Of a stretch of DNA of 64,000 nucleotides, positions 27,712 to 37,533 are shown one piece after another. Position numbers and translations under genes: made by a program. The notes beneath the pieces are model-generated. The model saw only the letters and a program-made list of their open reading frames with translations, had not been told where the DNA came from and did not search any database. The stretch spans positions 1 to 64,000 of the forward strand of contig JAEUHC010000027.1 in assembly GCA_016794785.1 (NCBI GenBank), read 5' to 3'. This DNA is from Opitutaceae bacterium (GTDB lineage Bacteria; Verrucomicrobiota; Verrucomicrobiia; Opitutales; Opitutaceae). Position 1 is the first letter of the stretch. Each line of letters opens with the position of its first letter.

Positions 27712-28503
27712 TCAGTGATCGCGGCGTTCGTAGGAGTCGTGCCAGTGGTGCAGGGCGAACCAGCCAAGGGCGAGGACCACGGCGTTGAGCAGGAAGCCGA
27801 GGACACAGGTCGTGATCGCGGTGGCGAAGAGCGCGGCGTATTTTGCCTGGCTCGCATAGATCACGGCCTGGAAGCCGAGGCCGCCGCCGTCGTTGGCGGA
27901 AGTGCCGGCATTCATGTCGGCCACGACGGCGCCAATGGGCGAGAGAGTGGCGGCGATGCGCAGGCCGGTGAAAAAATACGGCAGCGCCGCCGGCACGCGC
28001 AGATGAAACAACTGTTGCCAGCGGCTCGCGCGGCACAGGTTGAAAAACTCCACGAGGTTGCGGTCCGTCGAGATGAGGCCCTGCGTCGTGTTCACGACGA
28101 GCGGGAAGAACGCGATGACGAACGTGAGCAACGCCACGCTCTTCAGCCCCGCTCCCACCCAGAGCACGCAGATCGGCGCGAGGATGGGCAGCGGCGTCAT
28201 CTGCAACGCCATCAGCAGCGGATAAAGGCTGGATCGCACGAGCGGCGAAAGCGACAGCAGCAGCGACGCCAGCACGCTCACGCCAATCGCCAGCCCGAAG
28301 CCCAGCAGCGCGCCCTGGCTCGTGTTCCACGCGGCGCGGCCGAGTTCGGTTTGCTGATCGAAAAACGCATCCATCACCGCGCCCGGCCCGGGAAGGAGGA
28401 AGCGGGTGTCGTCCGACAGTCCCAGGTTGATCGCGAGCCATATCACAATCACGACAGCGGCCGTGAGCACGGGGAGAATGATCTGCAGCAAGGCGCGGCG
28501 CAT
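27712..28503 (-). CDS. ABC transporter permease
   Basis: 263 aa with about six hydrophobic segments. The EAA-type loop that docks the ATPase is near FFNLCRASRWQQLFHLRVPA, within a BPD-transp-1 domain that starts around residue 65. It matches permeases of the taurine/nitrate/thiamine-precursor importers (SsuC/ThiX-like). It starts 3 bp after the ATPase stop codon, so the two are coupled. Confidence 0.9.
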   Translation of the reverse strand: MRRALLQIILPVLTAAVVIVIWLAINLGLSDDTRFLLPGPGAVMDAFFDQQTELGRAAWNTSQGALLGFGLAIGVSVLASLLLSLSPLVRSSLYPLLMALQMTPLPILAPICVLWVGAGLKSVALLTFVIAFFPLVVNTTQGLISTDRNLVEFFNLCRASRWQQLFHLRVPAALPYFFTGLRIAATLSPIGAVVADMNAGTSANDGGGLGFQAVIYASQAKYAALFATAITTCVLGFLLNAVVLALGWFALHHWHDSYERRDH

Positions 28504-28506
28504 GGC

Positions 28507-29277
28507 TCAGACGACGGCGTCCACGACGGAGCGCAGGACGCGCGACACGTTGGCGACGATCTCGTGGTAGCGGGGCGAGTGGCGCGTCTCGGGCGTGCGC
28601 GGGTAGGGGAGGTGCACCGCGATTTCGGTGTGGAGTCGGCCGGGATTGGCGGAGAGGACGAGGATGCGGTTGGAGAGAAACACCGCCTCGGCCACCGAAT
28701 GCGTGACGAAGAAGGCCGTCCATTTTTCCTGTTCGCGGATGTCGAGCAGTTCCTCGTTGAGGTGTTCGCGCGTCATCTCGTCGAGCGCGCCAAAGGGCTC
28801 GTCGAGCAGCAGCAGCCGGGGCGAGAGGGAGAGGGCGCGCGCGATCGAGACGCGCATCTTCTGGCCGCCGGAGAGCTGGCGCGGATGCGCCGCGCCCCGC
28901 TCGCCGAGCCGCACGAGTTCGAGCACGCGGGTGCGCGTGGCGGCACGGTCGGCGGCAGGCACACCGCGGAGACGCAGCGGCAGCTCGACGTTGTGCGCGA
29001 CATTGAGCCACGGCAGCAGCGTCGGCTCCTGAAAGACAAAGGCCGTCTCCGCCGCGGCCTCTTCGGGCGCATGGCCGTCGATCCTGATGCGTCCCTCCGT
29101 GAGCGGGCTCAGGCCGGCGAGCAGGCGGAGCGCGGTGGACTTGCCGCAGCCGCTCGGACCGATGATGGAGATGAAATCGCCCGGCGCCGCGGTCAGCGAG
29201 ATGCGGTCGAGCACGAGCGGCCCCTCGCCAAAGCGTTTGGTGACCTCCTTAAACTCGACGGTGGGAGCGGCCGGCAT
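28507..29277 (-). CDS. ABC transporter ATP-binding protein
   Basis: 256 aa from the ATG at 29277; the open frame continues to 29397 but the extra residues are not ABC-like. Walker A GPSGCGKST, Q-loop FVFQEPTLLPW, signature LSGGQKMRVSIARAL, Walker B LLLLDEPFGALDE and the switch His in THSV are all present. The family is SsuB/TauB/ThiZ-like. It is the first gene of the minus-strand run; the 182 bp to the divergent PSD1 gene should contain both promoters. Confidence 0.93.
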   Translation of the reverse strand: MPAAPTVEFKEVTKRFGEGPLVLDRISLTAAPGDFISIIGPSGCGKSTALRLLAGLSPLTEGRIRIDGHAPEEAAAETAFVFQEPTLLPWLNVAHNVELPLRLRGVPAADRAATRTRVLELVRLGERGAAHPRQLSGGQKMRVSIARALSLSPRLLLLDEPFGALDEMTREHLNEELLDIREQEKWTAFFVTHSVAEAVFLSNRILVLSANPGRLHTEIAVHLPYPRTPETRHSPRYHEIVANVSRVLRSVVDAVV

Positions 29278-29459
29278 CGGCCCTAGCACTGGCGACGGCG
29301 AGGGAGCGGTGTCGAGAGGGAAAACCGCGGCGTCGTGGGGGCCGCAACGCCCGTCGTCGCACGGGAGCATGCCTCCGGCGCTGTTCGTGGAATTCAACCG
29401 GAAGATCGGATTGCAGGGTTGCGCGAATTATCGGCCGCGACCTAATACGTTCAGACCCC

Positions 29460-32400
29460 ATGCGGACTCTGCTGCTCCTATTCTTGCTCGCGACCATGGC
29501 CCGCGCCGCCCAACCCGCGCCGGACTTCAACCGCGACATCCGCCCCATTCTCTCGGACAAGTGCTTCCGCTGCCACGGGCCGGACGACGAGAACCGCAAG
29601 GGCGGCCAAAACGGCCTGCGGCTCGACACCCTGGCCGGCGCACGCGAGGACCTCGGCGGCGGGGCTTTTGCCATCGTCCCCGGCCATCCGGAAAAGAGCG
29701 AACTCATCGCCCGCATCACGACGAGCGATTCCGAGGAGCTGATGCCGCCGCGCAGCTCGGGCAAAACAGTCTCGGCCGCCGAACTCGATCTGTTGAAGCG
29801 CTGGATCACCAGCGGCGCGGCCTATGCGCGCCACTGGTCCTACGAGCCGCCGAAGCGCCCGGCCTTGCCGGCGGTGAAAAACAACGGCTGGCCGCGCGGA
29901 CCGATCGACACGTTCATCCTCGCCGGCCTTGAGGCCGCCAAACTCGCGCCGCAGCCCGAGGCCGATCGTGCGGCGCTGGCCCGTCGTGTGGCGCTCGATC
30001 TCACGGGGCTGCCACCCACCATCGCCGAGGTCGAGGCGTTCGAGCGCGATCGCGCCAAGGACGCCTACGAGCGCTTCGTCGATCGCCAGCTGGCCAAGCC
30101 CGCCTACGGCGAGCATTGGACGCGCTCGTGGCTCGACCTCGCGCGCTACGCCGACTCGAAAGGCTACGCCGACGATCAGGCGCGCAGCATCTGGCGCTAC
30201 CGCGACTGGGTGATCGATGCGTTCAACCGGAACATGCCCTTCGACCTGTTCACCACAGAACAGATCGCGGGCGACCTGCTGTCCGGGGCGACGCAGGCGC
30301 AGTTGTTCGCGACAGGCTTCCATCGGAACACGATGACGAACACCGAGGGCGGCACCGACGACGAGGAGTTTCGCATCGCCGCGGTGGTGGATCGCGTCAA
30401 CACGACGATGTCCGTCTGGATGGGCACCTCGATGGCCTGCGCCCAGTGCCACACCCACAAATACGATCCGCTGACGCACAAGGAGTATTTCTCGCTCTAC
30501 GCCATCTTCAACCAGACGGAGGACGCCGACCGCGCCGACGAGACGCCGGTGCTGGAATTCTACAGTGATGATCAGTTGCGCAAGCGCACCGAAGCCGAGG
30601 GCGAGATCGCGCGGCTCGACGAAAAGATTCGTGCCGCGCGCCCGGCGCACACCGCGGCGGCGCGAGCCTGGGCGGAAAAATTCCCCCTCGACCTCGCCTG
30701 GAGCACGCCACGCATCGTCGCGGCGAAGTCTTCCGGCGGGGCCAAAATCGAGACGCATCCGGACGGGCGCGTGCGCGTGGCCGCGGGCAGGAAAAAGGAC
30801 ACCACGACCGTCGAGTTGACCGACCTCGGCCCGGGGATAATCACGGCGCTGCGCCTCACGGCGCTGCCGCTGGCCTCGCTGCCGGGCGGCGGCGCGGGGG
30901 CGGGGCAGGAGGGAAATTTCCTCGTCTCGCGCGTGCGCGTGGCGGTGAAGCCGGCGGAGCCCGTGCGGCGGGCGCGGCACGTGCGCATCGAGTTTCCCGG
31001 GGCGAACCGTGTGCTCGCGCTCGCGGAGGTGGAGGTGTTTGTCGCGGGTGAGAACGTCGCGGTGCGCGGCACCGCGACCCAGAGCACGACCGCCGAGGCC
31101 GCTGTCGCGTCACGCGCGATCGACGGCCGCACGGACGGCGTGCCGGAGAAGGCGTCCCTCAGCGTGACCGAGAACGGCGAGGCCCCGTGGTGGGAAGTCG
31201 ATCTCGGCGCGACGCTGCCCATCGAGCGCATCATGGTCTGGGGTCGCACGGGGCTCGAACCCACGCCGGCGGGACTGCGCGTCGTCGTCCTCGACGAGGC
31301 GCGGCAGCCCGTGTGGGAGCAGGCGGCCAAGGCCGCGCCGAAGCCGAGTCTCGCCTTCAACCCCGGCGAGCCGCGCGAGCTGAAAATCGCCCGCACGGCG
31401 GCCGACTACGCGCAGACCGATCACGACGAGACGATGGTGGGTGCCGAGCCCGATGCGCGGCCCGCGGCGCAACGCCGCCGCAAGCCAGCGACCGCAAAGC
31501 GCGGCTGGGGCGTGGCCGGCGCCACGGCCGAACCGCACGCGCTCACGCTTGAGCCCGAACAGCCGATCGCGCTGGCCCCGGGCGAGACGTTGGTCGTGAC
31601 GATCGAGCAGCAATCGGAAATTGCGGGCGCGACGCTCAATCACTTTCGCCTCGATGCGACGGCCGACCCGCGGGCCCGCGAACAACTGAGCGTGCCACCG
31701 GCCCAGATCGCCGCGTTGCGCCGGCCGGCGGCTGAGCGCACGGCGGATGAGGCGGCGCTGCTCCTCGATTACTATGTGCGACAGATCGCGCCTGAGCTGG
31801 GGGGCGAGCGCAACCGTCTTGCCGTCCTCCAGCGCACGTTGGACGAGATGCCCCTCCAAACCTCGCCCATCATGCGCGAGCTGCCCACCGACAAGCTGCG
31901 CAAGACCCACATTCAGCTGCGCGGGAATCATCTCGCGCTCGGCGACGAGGTCGGCCCGGGCGTGCCCGCGGTGTTTCCGCCGCTGCCCGCCGGCGAGAAG
32001 CCCGACCGCCTCGCGCTCGCCCGCTGGCTCGTGAGTGCGGAGAATCCGCTCACGGCTCGCGTGCTCGCGAACCGCCTGTGGGAATCCATTTTCGGCCTGG
32101 GGCTCGTGCGCACCTCGGAGGAATTTGGCTCGCAGGGCGAGCCGCCCTCACATCCCGAACTGCTCGACTGGCTCGCGCTGGAGCTGGTGCAGGGCGGCTG
32201 GGATCAGAAGAAGTTTCTCCGGATGCTCGTGACCTCCGCGGCCTACCGGCAGAGTTCGCGCGTTACGCCTGCGGTCCTCGAAGCCGATCCGGAGAACCGG
32301 CTCTTCTCACGCGGTCCGCGCTTCCGGCTCACGGCCGAGATGGTCCGCGACCAGGCCCTTGCGGTGAGCGGCCTTCTCAACGGAAAGTCGCACGGGCCCT

Positions 32401-32942
32401 CGGCACGGCCTTACCAGCCGGCCTTCGGGCTCAACGCCGCTTTTGGCTCCGCGCTTGATTGGAAAACCAGCGTGGGCGAAGAGCGCCACCGTCGCGGCCT
32501 CTACACCGAGTGGCGGCGGAGCAGCCCGTATCCCTCAATGGTGACCTTCGACGCGCCCAACCGCGAGGTCTGCACCCTCCGCCGCAACCGCAGCAACACC
32601 CCGCTCCAGGCCCTCGTGACGCTCAACGATCCCGTCTATGTCGAGGCGGCGCAGGCGCTCGCGCGCGTGATGATGGAGGGCGGCGGCAGCGCGGAGGAAA
32701 TGGCGCGGGCGGGTTTCCGCCGTGTGCTCCTGCGTGCCCCGGGCGCGGCCGAGTTGAAACCGCTGCTGGAACTCCAACGCGAGGCGCGCGCGGCCTACGA
32801 ACGCACGCCTGATCAGGCGGTCGCGGCGATCGCCAACGCGGAGAACCCGCCGCCGGCGAAGTTCGCCCCGGCCGAACTGGCCTCTTGGATCGCCGTCGCC
32901 AATGTCCTGCTTAACTTGGACGAAACACTGATGAAGCGCTGA
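29460..32942 (+). CDS. PSCyt1/PSD1 (DUF1549-DUF1553) cytochrome-domain protein with discoidin-like insert
   Basis: 1160 aa with a short signal peptide. The N-terminal planctomycete cytochrome-C domain has the haem site C35-F-R-C-H39. A DUF1549 domain follows (PSCyt2: WPRGPIDTFILAGLEAAKL, YGEHWTRSWLDLARYADS), with a second CxxCH (CAQCHTHKYDP). The middle contains a discoidin/F5-8C-like beta domain (ATAESRAIDG-like region, WWEVDLGATLPIERIMVWGR). The C-terminal DUF1553 (PSD1) includes RVLANRLWESIFGLGLVRT, FGSQGEPPSHPELLDWLA and DAPNREVCTLRRNRSNTPLQ. Such proteins occur paired with DUF1501 proteins and are thought to act on extracytoplasmic polysaccharides. The partner starts 12 bp downstream. 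Confidence 0.92.
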   Translation: MRTLLLLFLLATMARAAQPAPDFNRDIRPILSDKCFRCHGPDDENRKGGQNGLRLDTLAGAREDLGGGAFAIVPGHPEKSELIARITTSDSEELMPPRSSGKTVSAAELDLLKRWITSGAAYARHWSYEPPKRPALPAVKNNGWPRGPIDTFILAGLEAAKLAPQPEADRAALARRVALDLTGLPPTIAEVEAFERDRAKDAYERFVDRQLAKPAYGEHWTRSWLDLARYADSKGYADDQARSIWRYRDWVIDAFNRNMPFDLFTTEQIAGDLLSGATQAQLFATGFHRNTMTNTEGGTDDEEFRIAAVVDRVNTTMSVWMGTSMACAQCHTHKYDPLTHKEYFSLYAIFNQTEDADRADETPVLEFYSDDQLRKRTEAEGEIARLDEKIRAARPAHTAAARAWAEKFPLDLAWSTPRIVAAKSSGGAKIETHPDGRVRVAAGRKKDTTTVELTDLGPGIITALRLTALPLASLPGGGAGAGQEGNFLVSRVRVAVKPAEPVRRARHVRIEFPGANRVLALAEVEVFVAGENVAVRGTATQSTTAEAAVASRAIDGRTDGVPEKASLSVTENGEAPWWEVDLGATLPIERIMVWGRTGLEPTPAGLRVVVLDEARQPVWEQAAKAAPKPSLAFNPGEPRELKIARTAADYAQTDHDETMVGAEPDARPAAQRRRKPATAKRGWGVAGATAEPHALTLEPEQPIALAPGETLVVTIEQQSEIAGATLNHFRLDATADPRAREQLSVPPAQIAALRRPAAERTADEAALLLDYYVRQIAPELGGERNRLAVLQRTLDEMPLQTSPIMRELPTDKLRKTHIQLRGNHLALGDEVGPGVPAVFPPLPAGEKPDRLALARWLVSAENPLTARVLANRLWESIFGLGLVRTSEEFGSQGEPPSHPELLDWLALELVQGGWDQKKFLRMLVTSAAYRQSSRVTPAVLEADPENRLFSRGPRFRLTAEMVRDQALAVSGLLNGKSHGPSARPYQPAFGLNAAFGSALDWKTSVGEERHRRGLYTEWRRSSPYPSMVTFDAPNREVCTLRRNRSNTPLQALVTLNDPVYVEAAQALARVMMEGGGSAEEMARAGFRRVLLRAPGAAELKPLLELQREARAAYERTPDQAVAAIANAENPPPAKFAPAELASWIAVANVLLNLDETLMKR

Positions 32943-32953
32943 CCGCACCCCCG

Positions 32954-34405
32954 ATGAATCTTCCGCTCCAACGACTCCAGCACCAGACGCGTCGCCAGTT
33001 CCTCCGCAACGCCGGCCAGTTCAGCCTCGGCGCAATCGCCATTGAGGCGCTGGGCGCGCGGGCCTTCGGCGCGATGGCTCCTGCGGCCAATCCCATGGCG
33101 GTGCGCCCGCCGCACTATGCGCCGAAGGTGAAGCGGGTGATCTATCTGCACATGTCGGGCGGGCCGCCGCACCTCGATCTTTTCGATTACAAGCCCGAGC
33201 TGGTGAAACGCGACGGGCAGTTTGCCCCCGACGATTTTGTGAAGGGCAAGAAATTCGCATTCACGACCGGCACCCCCAAGCTCATGGGCACGCCGCGCAC
33301 CTTTGCGCGCTACGGTGACGGCGGTATCTGGATGTCCGACGCGATGCCGCACTTCCAGTCGATCGCCGACGAGCTGTGCGTGATCAAGTCGATGTATAGC
33401 GACCAGTTCAACCACGCGCCGGCGGAGCTGCTGCTCTTCACCGGATCGCCCCGCGGCGGGCGCCCGTCGCTCGGCTCGTGGGCGACCTACGGTCTCGGAT
33501 CTGAAAATGAAAATCTCCCGGGCTTCGTCGTGCTGATCAGCAGCGGCGTGCAGCCGAGCGCGGGGCAGAGCGCGTGGGGCACGGGTTTCCTGCCGTCGGT
33601 TTTCCAAGGCGTGCAATGCCGCAGCAAGGGCGACCCCGTCCTCTACGTGAGCGATCCGCCGGGCATGTCGCGCGCGCTCCGGCGGCAGACGCTCGATGCG
33701 CTGCGCGAGCTCAACGAACTGCAGGCCGCCGAACTCGGCCACCCCGAGACCGCGACGCGCATCGCGCAATACGAACTCGCCTACCGCATGCAGGCCAGCG
33801 TGCCCGAGGTCATGGACATCTCGCGCGAGCCCGCCGCGGTGCTGGAGGCCTACGGCGCCAAGCCGGGCGAGGCCAGCTTCGCCAACAACTGTGTGCTCGG
33901 CCGGCGGCTGCTGGAGCAGGGCGTGCGCTTTGTGCAGCTCTTCGACTGGGGCTGGGATTTCCATGGCACGAGCCCGCGCGAGGATATCCGCGACGGCCTG
34001 ACCGCCAAGATGGCGCGCACCGACAAGCCAGTCGCCGCGCTCATCCGCGATCTCAAGCAGCGCGGACTGCTGGACGACACGCTGGTCGTGTGGGGCGGCG
34101 AGTTTGGCCGCACGCCCTTCCGCGAAGGCCGCACCGCCGCGAGCGAGATCCTCGGGCGCGACCACTACCCCGACGCCTACTCGCTGGTGCTCGCCGGCGG
34201 CGGCGTGAAGCACGGGTTGAGCTTCGGCTCCACCGACGAACTCGGCTTCAGCATCGCGGAAAACAAGGTCCACGTGCATGACCTGCAGGCGACGATTTTG
34301 CACCTGCTGGGCTTCGACCACACGAGGCTGACCTTCCGTTTCCAAGGCCGGGACTTCCGTCTCACTGATGTGCATGGCGACGTGGTGAACCCGATCCTGG
34401 CCTGA
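32954..34405 (+). CDS. DUF1501 protein with twin-arginine signal
   Basis: 483 aa. The start MNLPLQRLQHQTRRQFLRNAG carries a twin-arginine signal. The DUF1501 body has the alkaline-phosphatase-like segments IYLHMSGGPPHLDLFDYKPEL near the N-terminus, VRFVQLFDWGWDFHG in the middle, and LVVWGGEFGRTPF and GRDHYPDAYSLVLAGGG near the end, where Asp, Glu and His would bind metal. Partner of the PSD1 protein encoded just upstream; the pair is standard in Planctomycetes and Verrucomicrobia. The substrate is unknown, though sulfated polysaccharides are often suggested. Confidence 0.92.
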   Translation: MNLPLQRLQHQTRRQFLRNAGQFSLGAIAIEALGARAFGAMAPAANPMAVRPPHYAPKVKRVIYLHMSGGPPHLDLFDYKPELVKRDGQFAPDDFVKGKKFAFTTGTPKLMGTPRTFARYGDGGIWMSDAMPHFQSIADELCVIKSMYSDQFNHAPAELLLFTGSPRGGRPSLGSWATYGLGSENENLPGFVVLISSGVQPSAGQSAWGTGFLPSVFQGVQCRSKGDPVLYVSDPPGMSRALRRQTLDALRELNELQAAELGHPETATRIAQYELAYRMQASVPEVMDISREPAAVLEAYGAKPGEASFANNCVLGRRLLEQGVRFVQLFDWGWDFHGTSPREDIRDGLTAKMARTDKPVAALIRDLKQRGLLDDTLVVWGGEFGRTPFREGRTAASEILGRDHYPDAYSLVLAGGGVKHGLSFGSTDELGFSIAENKVHVHDLQATILHLLGFDHTRLTFRFQGRDFRLTDVHGDVVNPILA

Positions 34406-34552
34406 CGCGGAGCGAACCGATAGGGTGGGGAACTTGAGGCCGAGCCGGGCAGCATTCCGCTTGCGTATTCGGCCCGGGCGAAATGTTTTCGCGGCGTTGC
34501 ACAACCAACTGCGGCCCCCGCCCCACGGCCGTTTCCTTCCAACACAACGACC

Positions 34553-37471
34553 ATGAACCAAAGCCACCTGTGGAAACAGGCCGCGCGGGCTTGCGCCTGC
34601 GCCGCCGTCAGTCTGACCACCGCGCTCGCGCAGCAAGCGCCCGCGCCGACACCGACCAAGCCTGAGGAGACCGTGAAGCTCGAGAAGTTCCTCGTCACCG
34701 GCTCGCTCATCAAGCGCCTTGACGCCGAGGGCGCGACGCCCCTCCTCACAATCACCCCCATTGAGCTTGAGGAGCGCGGCATCGCGAGCGCCGAGCAGAT
34801 GATCATGGAGCTGAATATCAACGGCAATGGCCTCGACAACCTCGCGTCCAATGCCGACATCGTCGGCGGCGCGCAGCGTGGCAACAACGGCGCCACCTCC
34901 GCCAACCTCCGCATGCAGGGCGCTGGTGCGACCCTCATCCTCCTCAACGGGCGCCGCGTCTCTTCCCACGGCCTCAATGGCGGTGTGGTCGATCTGAACT
35001 CGATTCCCTTCGCCGCGATTCAGCGCGTCGAGGTCCTCAAGGATGGCGCCTCCGCCATCTACGGCACCGACGCCGTCGGAGGGGTGATAAATTTCATCCT
35101 CAAGAACAACTATGAGGGCGCCGCCGCCAGTGCGGCGATGGACGTGACCGAAGAGGGCGGCGGAAACATCTACCGTTACAACCTCGTCGCCGGCCAGGGC
35201 AACGTCGAGCGCAACGGCTACAACATAATGGCCTCCGTCTCTTACTCGGACCACAAGGTCCTGCGCGGCAGCGACCGCAGCTTCGTCAACACCTTCCAGC
35301 CCAACCGCGGCGTTTCGCCCGACACGCGCGGCACCCCGATCGCGACCGTGTTTGCGGTCACCACGCTCTATACCGGGCTCAGCCGCGACAACCTCGACAA
35401 CGCCGGCCGCAGCACCGGCCCCATTGACCCGCAGAACCCCAACCTTCGCGTCAACGGCATCAACTACCTCGACCTGCCAGGCGGCCCCGGCTATGCGGGT
35501 TTCGACGGCATGGGCCCCTACGACGAGCTGCTGTGGAATTCCGCCGCTTCGAAATATGGTGCCGCCTGGGACACCGGCCGCGCCGCCGTGATCCAGCAAC
35601 CGGTGAAAAACACCAACGCCGTCCTGCGCGGCACTTTCAAGCTCGCCGACCGCCACCGCCTCATCGTCGAGGGTGTCGCCGGCCGCTCCGAGTCTAACAA
35701 GAGCTTTGCGCCCAACCAGTGGACGACCAACACCGGCGCCACGACCACCGCGCTCGACGGCCGCACTACCGTCCCAAATCCACTCTACAACATGGCCTAC
35801 CCGGCCACCGGCGCGAGCTATAACAAAGTCTTCAACGCCCTCGCCGCCTACTTCCCCGCGCTCGAAGCCAACCGCGGCCAGCCGCTGGCCTTCCGCTGGC
35901 GTTCGGTGCCGCTCGGCAACCGTGCCTACACCACCGTCACCGACACTTATCGCGTGATGGCCGGCCTCGAAGGTCCTCTCGGCTTCCTCTCGCAATGGGA
36001 CTACCGCATCGGCGTCTCCCGCGCGGAAAGCCAAGGCAAGTCCCGCACCACCAGCGGCTATGTTTATACTGTGCCGTTCGTGAACCTCATCAACACCGGT
36101 GTCGTCGATGTGTTCTCCATCACGCAGACACCCGCGGCAATGGAGGCGATCAACAAGACGCGCGCCGACGGCGTGGAGATGTATGGCGGCACCTACATGA
36201 CCGACAACTTCGATGCCGCCGCGAGCGGCCCGCTCTTCAAGCTCCCCGCCGGCAGTGTCCAGGCCGCCGTTGGCGTGGACTGGCGCGAGGAGAATTTCCT
36301 CTTCAATGGCGACCAGCGCGCCAATCTCAACTCGTCCGACGCGCTGATTTTCAACGCGCCCTTCGACAACGCCCTCGCCACCGCCGGCACGCTCAAGCGC
36401 ACCGTCAAGGCCGCGTTCGTTGAATTCCAGATCCCGCTGCTCAAGGGCCTCGATCTCAATGCGGCCGGCCGCATCGACGAATACACCGGATTCGGCAGCA
36501 GCAAGAACCCCAAGCTCACGCTGCGTTGGGCGCCGTCCGACAAGTTCCTCGTCCGCTCCGCCTACAGCACCGGTTTCCGCGTGCCGACGTTCAAGCAGAT
36601 GTTCGACCCCGTGACCGAGAGCCCGCTGGCGGCCACCGGCCTGATCGATCCCGCCAGCGGCCAGCTCATCCAGCCCAATACGGCCACCACGCTGTTCGGC
36701 GGCAAGAGCGACCTCAATCCTGAGGACGCCAAGATGTATTCCGCCGGCTTCGTCATGCAGCCGTTCAAGCGCATCAGCGCCAACGTGGATTGGTGGCAGG
36801 TCAACCGCACCGGCACGATCCAGAGCTTCGGCACCACGCAGATGCTCCAGAACTACGCGGTTTTTCAGGACCGCTTCCAGCGCCGCCCGGACGGCACCAT
36901 CCAGCGCATCGACACCCGTTGGGTCAACGCCGGCGCGACGACGACAAAGGGCATTGAGATCGGCCTCAAGGGCGACACGGATTTCGCCAAGGGCAAACTC
37001 AGCGCGACCTTCGACCTGTCCTATTTGCTCAACAAAAAATCGAAGCTCCTCCCCACCGCGCCGTGGAGCCTGAGCGAGATCAACACCTTCACCCGCTCGA
37101 GCGACATCGGCCTCAAGTGGAAGCACACCGCGAGTCTCGGCTACCGCCGCGGCGACTGGTCGTTCCTCGTGAACAACCTTTACCGCAACAGCTACCTCGA
37201 CGCCGTGCTGCCCGGTGTGGCCGCCGGCCTGGTGCGCCCGCCGGATTGGAAGCCGCGCGTGGCGCCCTACAGCATCTACGGGGTCAGTGCGACCTACCGC
37301 GGCATCAAGAACATCACGATCGTCGCTGGCGTGAAGAACCTCTTCAACACCGACCCGCCGTTCTCCGCCACCTACGACACAAACTTCGGCTCCGGCAGCA
37401 GCTGGGAGCCCCGCATCGCGGATCCGCGCGGCCGGAGCTACACCCTGCGCGTGGATTACAAGTTCCGCTGA
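34553..37471 (+). CDS. TonB-dependent receptor without regulatory-like N-domain
   Basis: 972 aa with a signal peptide ending near TALAQQ. Unlike the other two receptors it lacks the carboxypeptidase-like domain: the plug begins soon after a short Pro-rich linker (APTPTKPEETVKLEKF), with LVTGSLIKR as the family's opening and VEVLKDGASAIYGTDAVGGV as the plug end. The barrel ends in LRVDYKFR. This TonB-box region (VKLEKFLVTGS) is typical of receptors in Opitutaceae. The ligand is unknown. It lies 147 bp after DUF1501 on the same strand and is followed by a strong terminator. Confidence 0.94.
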   Translation: MNQSHLWKQAARACACAAVSLTTALAQQAPAPTPTKPEETVKLEKFLVTGSLIKRLDAEGATPLLTITPIELEERGIASAEQMIMELNINGNGLDNLASNADIVGGAQRGNNGATSANLRMQGAGATLILLNGRRVSSHGLNGGVVDLNSIPFAAIQRVEVLKDGASAIYGTDAVGGVINFILKNNYEGAAASAAMDVTEEGGGNIYRYNLVAGQGNVERNGYNIMASVSYSDHKVLRGSDRSFVNTFQPNRGVSPDTRGTPIATVFAVTTLYTGLSRDNLDNAGRSTGPIDPQNPNLRVNGINYLDLPGGPGYAGFDGMGPYDELLWNSAASKYGAAWDTGRAAVIQQPVKNTNAVLRGTFKLADRHRLIVEGVAGRSESNKSFAPNQWTTNTGATTTALDGRTTVPNPLYNMAYPATGASYNKVFNALAAYFPALEANRGQPLAFRWRSVPLGNRAYTTVTDTYRVMAGLEGPLGFLSQWDYRIGVSRAESQGKSRTTSGYVYTVPFVNLINTGVVDVFSITQTPAAMEAINKTRADGVEMYGGTYMTDNFDAAASGPLFKLPAGSVQAAVGVDWREENFLFNGDQRANLNSSDALIFNAPFDNALATAGTLKRTVKAAFVEFQIPLLKGLDLNAAGRIDEYTGFGSSKNPKLTLRWAPSDKFLVRSAYSTGFRVPTFKQMFDPVTESPLAATGLIDPASGQLIQPNTATTLFGGKSDLNPEDAKMYSAGFVMQPFKRISANVDWWQVNRTGTIQSFGTTQMLQNYAVFQDRFQRRPDGTIQRIDTRWVNAGATTTKGIEIGLKGDTDFAKGKLSATFDLSYLLNKKSKLLPTAPWSLSEINTFTRSSDIGLKWKHTASLGYRRGDWSFLVNNLYRNSYLDAVLPGVAAGLVRPPDWKPRVAPYSIYGVSATYRGIKNITIVAGVKNLFNTDPPFSATYDTNFGSGSSWEPRIADPRGRSYTLRVDYKFR

Positions 37472-37493
37472 GCGGGCAGCGGTGGCTCATTTC

Positions 37494-37529
37494 AGGCCGG
37501 TCGCGCGAGGCGTGACCGGCCTTTTTTTT
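37494..37529 (+). terminator. Rho-independent terminator after the TonB receptor
   Basis: Perfect 9-bp stem AGGCCGGTC (37494-37502) and GACCGGCCT (37514-37522) with an 11-base loop, followed by eight T. It ends the receptor transcript. The convergent phospholipase gene stops at 37534. There is no T tract in the minus direction. Confidence 0.9.
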
Positions 37530-37533
37530 GACG

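Noticed and set aside
29278..29459. Possible thiamine or riboflavin riboswitch before the ABC operon
   Set aside because: I did not see the conserved core elements of either riboswitch.
32813..37126. A very long open frame on the minus strand opposite the PSD1, DUF1501 and TonB receptor genes
   Set aside because: High GC keeps antisense frames open. The plus-strand proteins have full family motifs, and the minus product is Val/Glu/Gly/Arg-rich with none.
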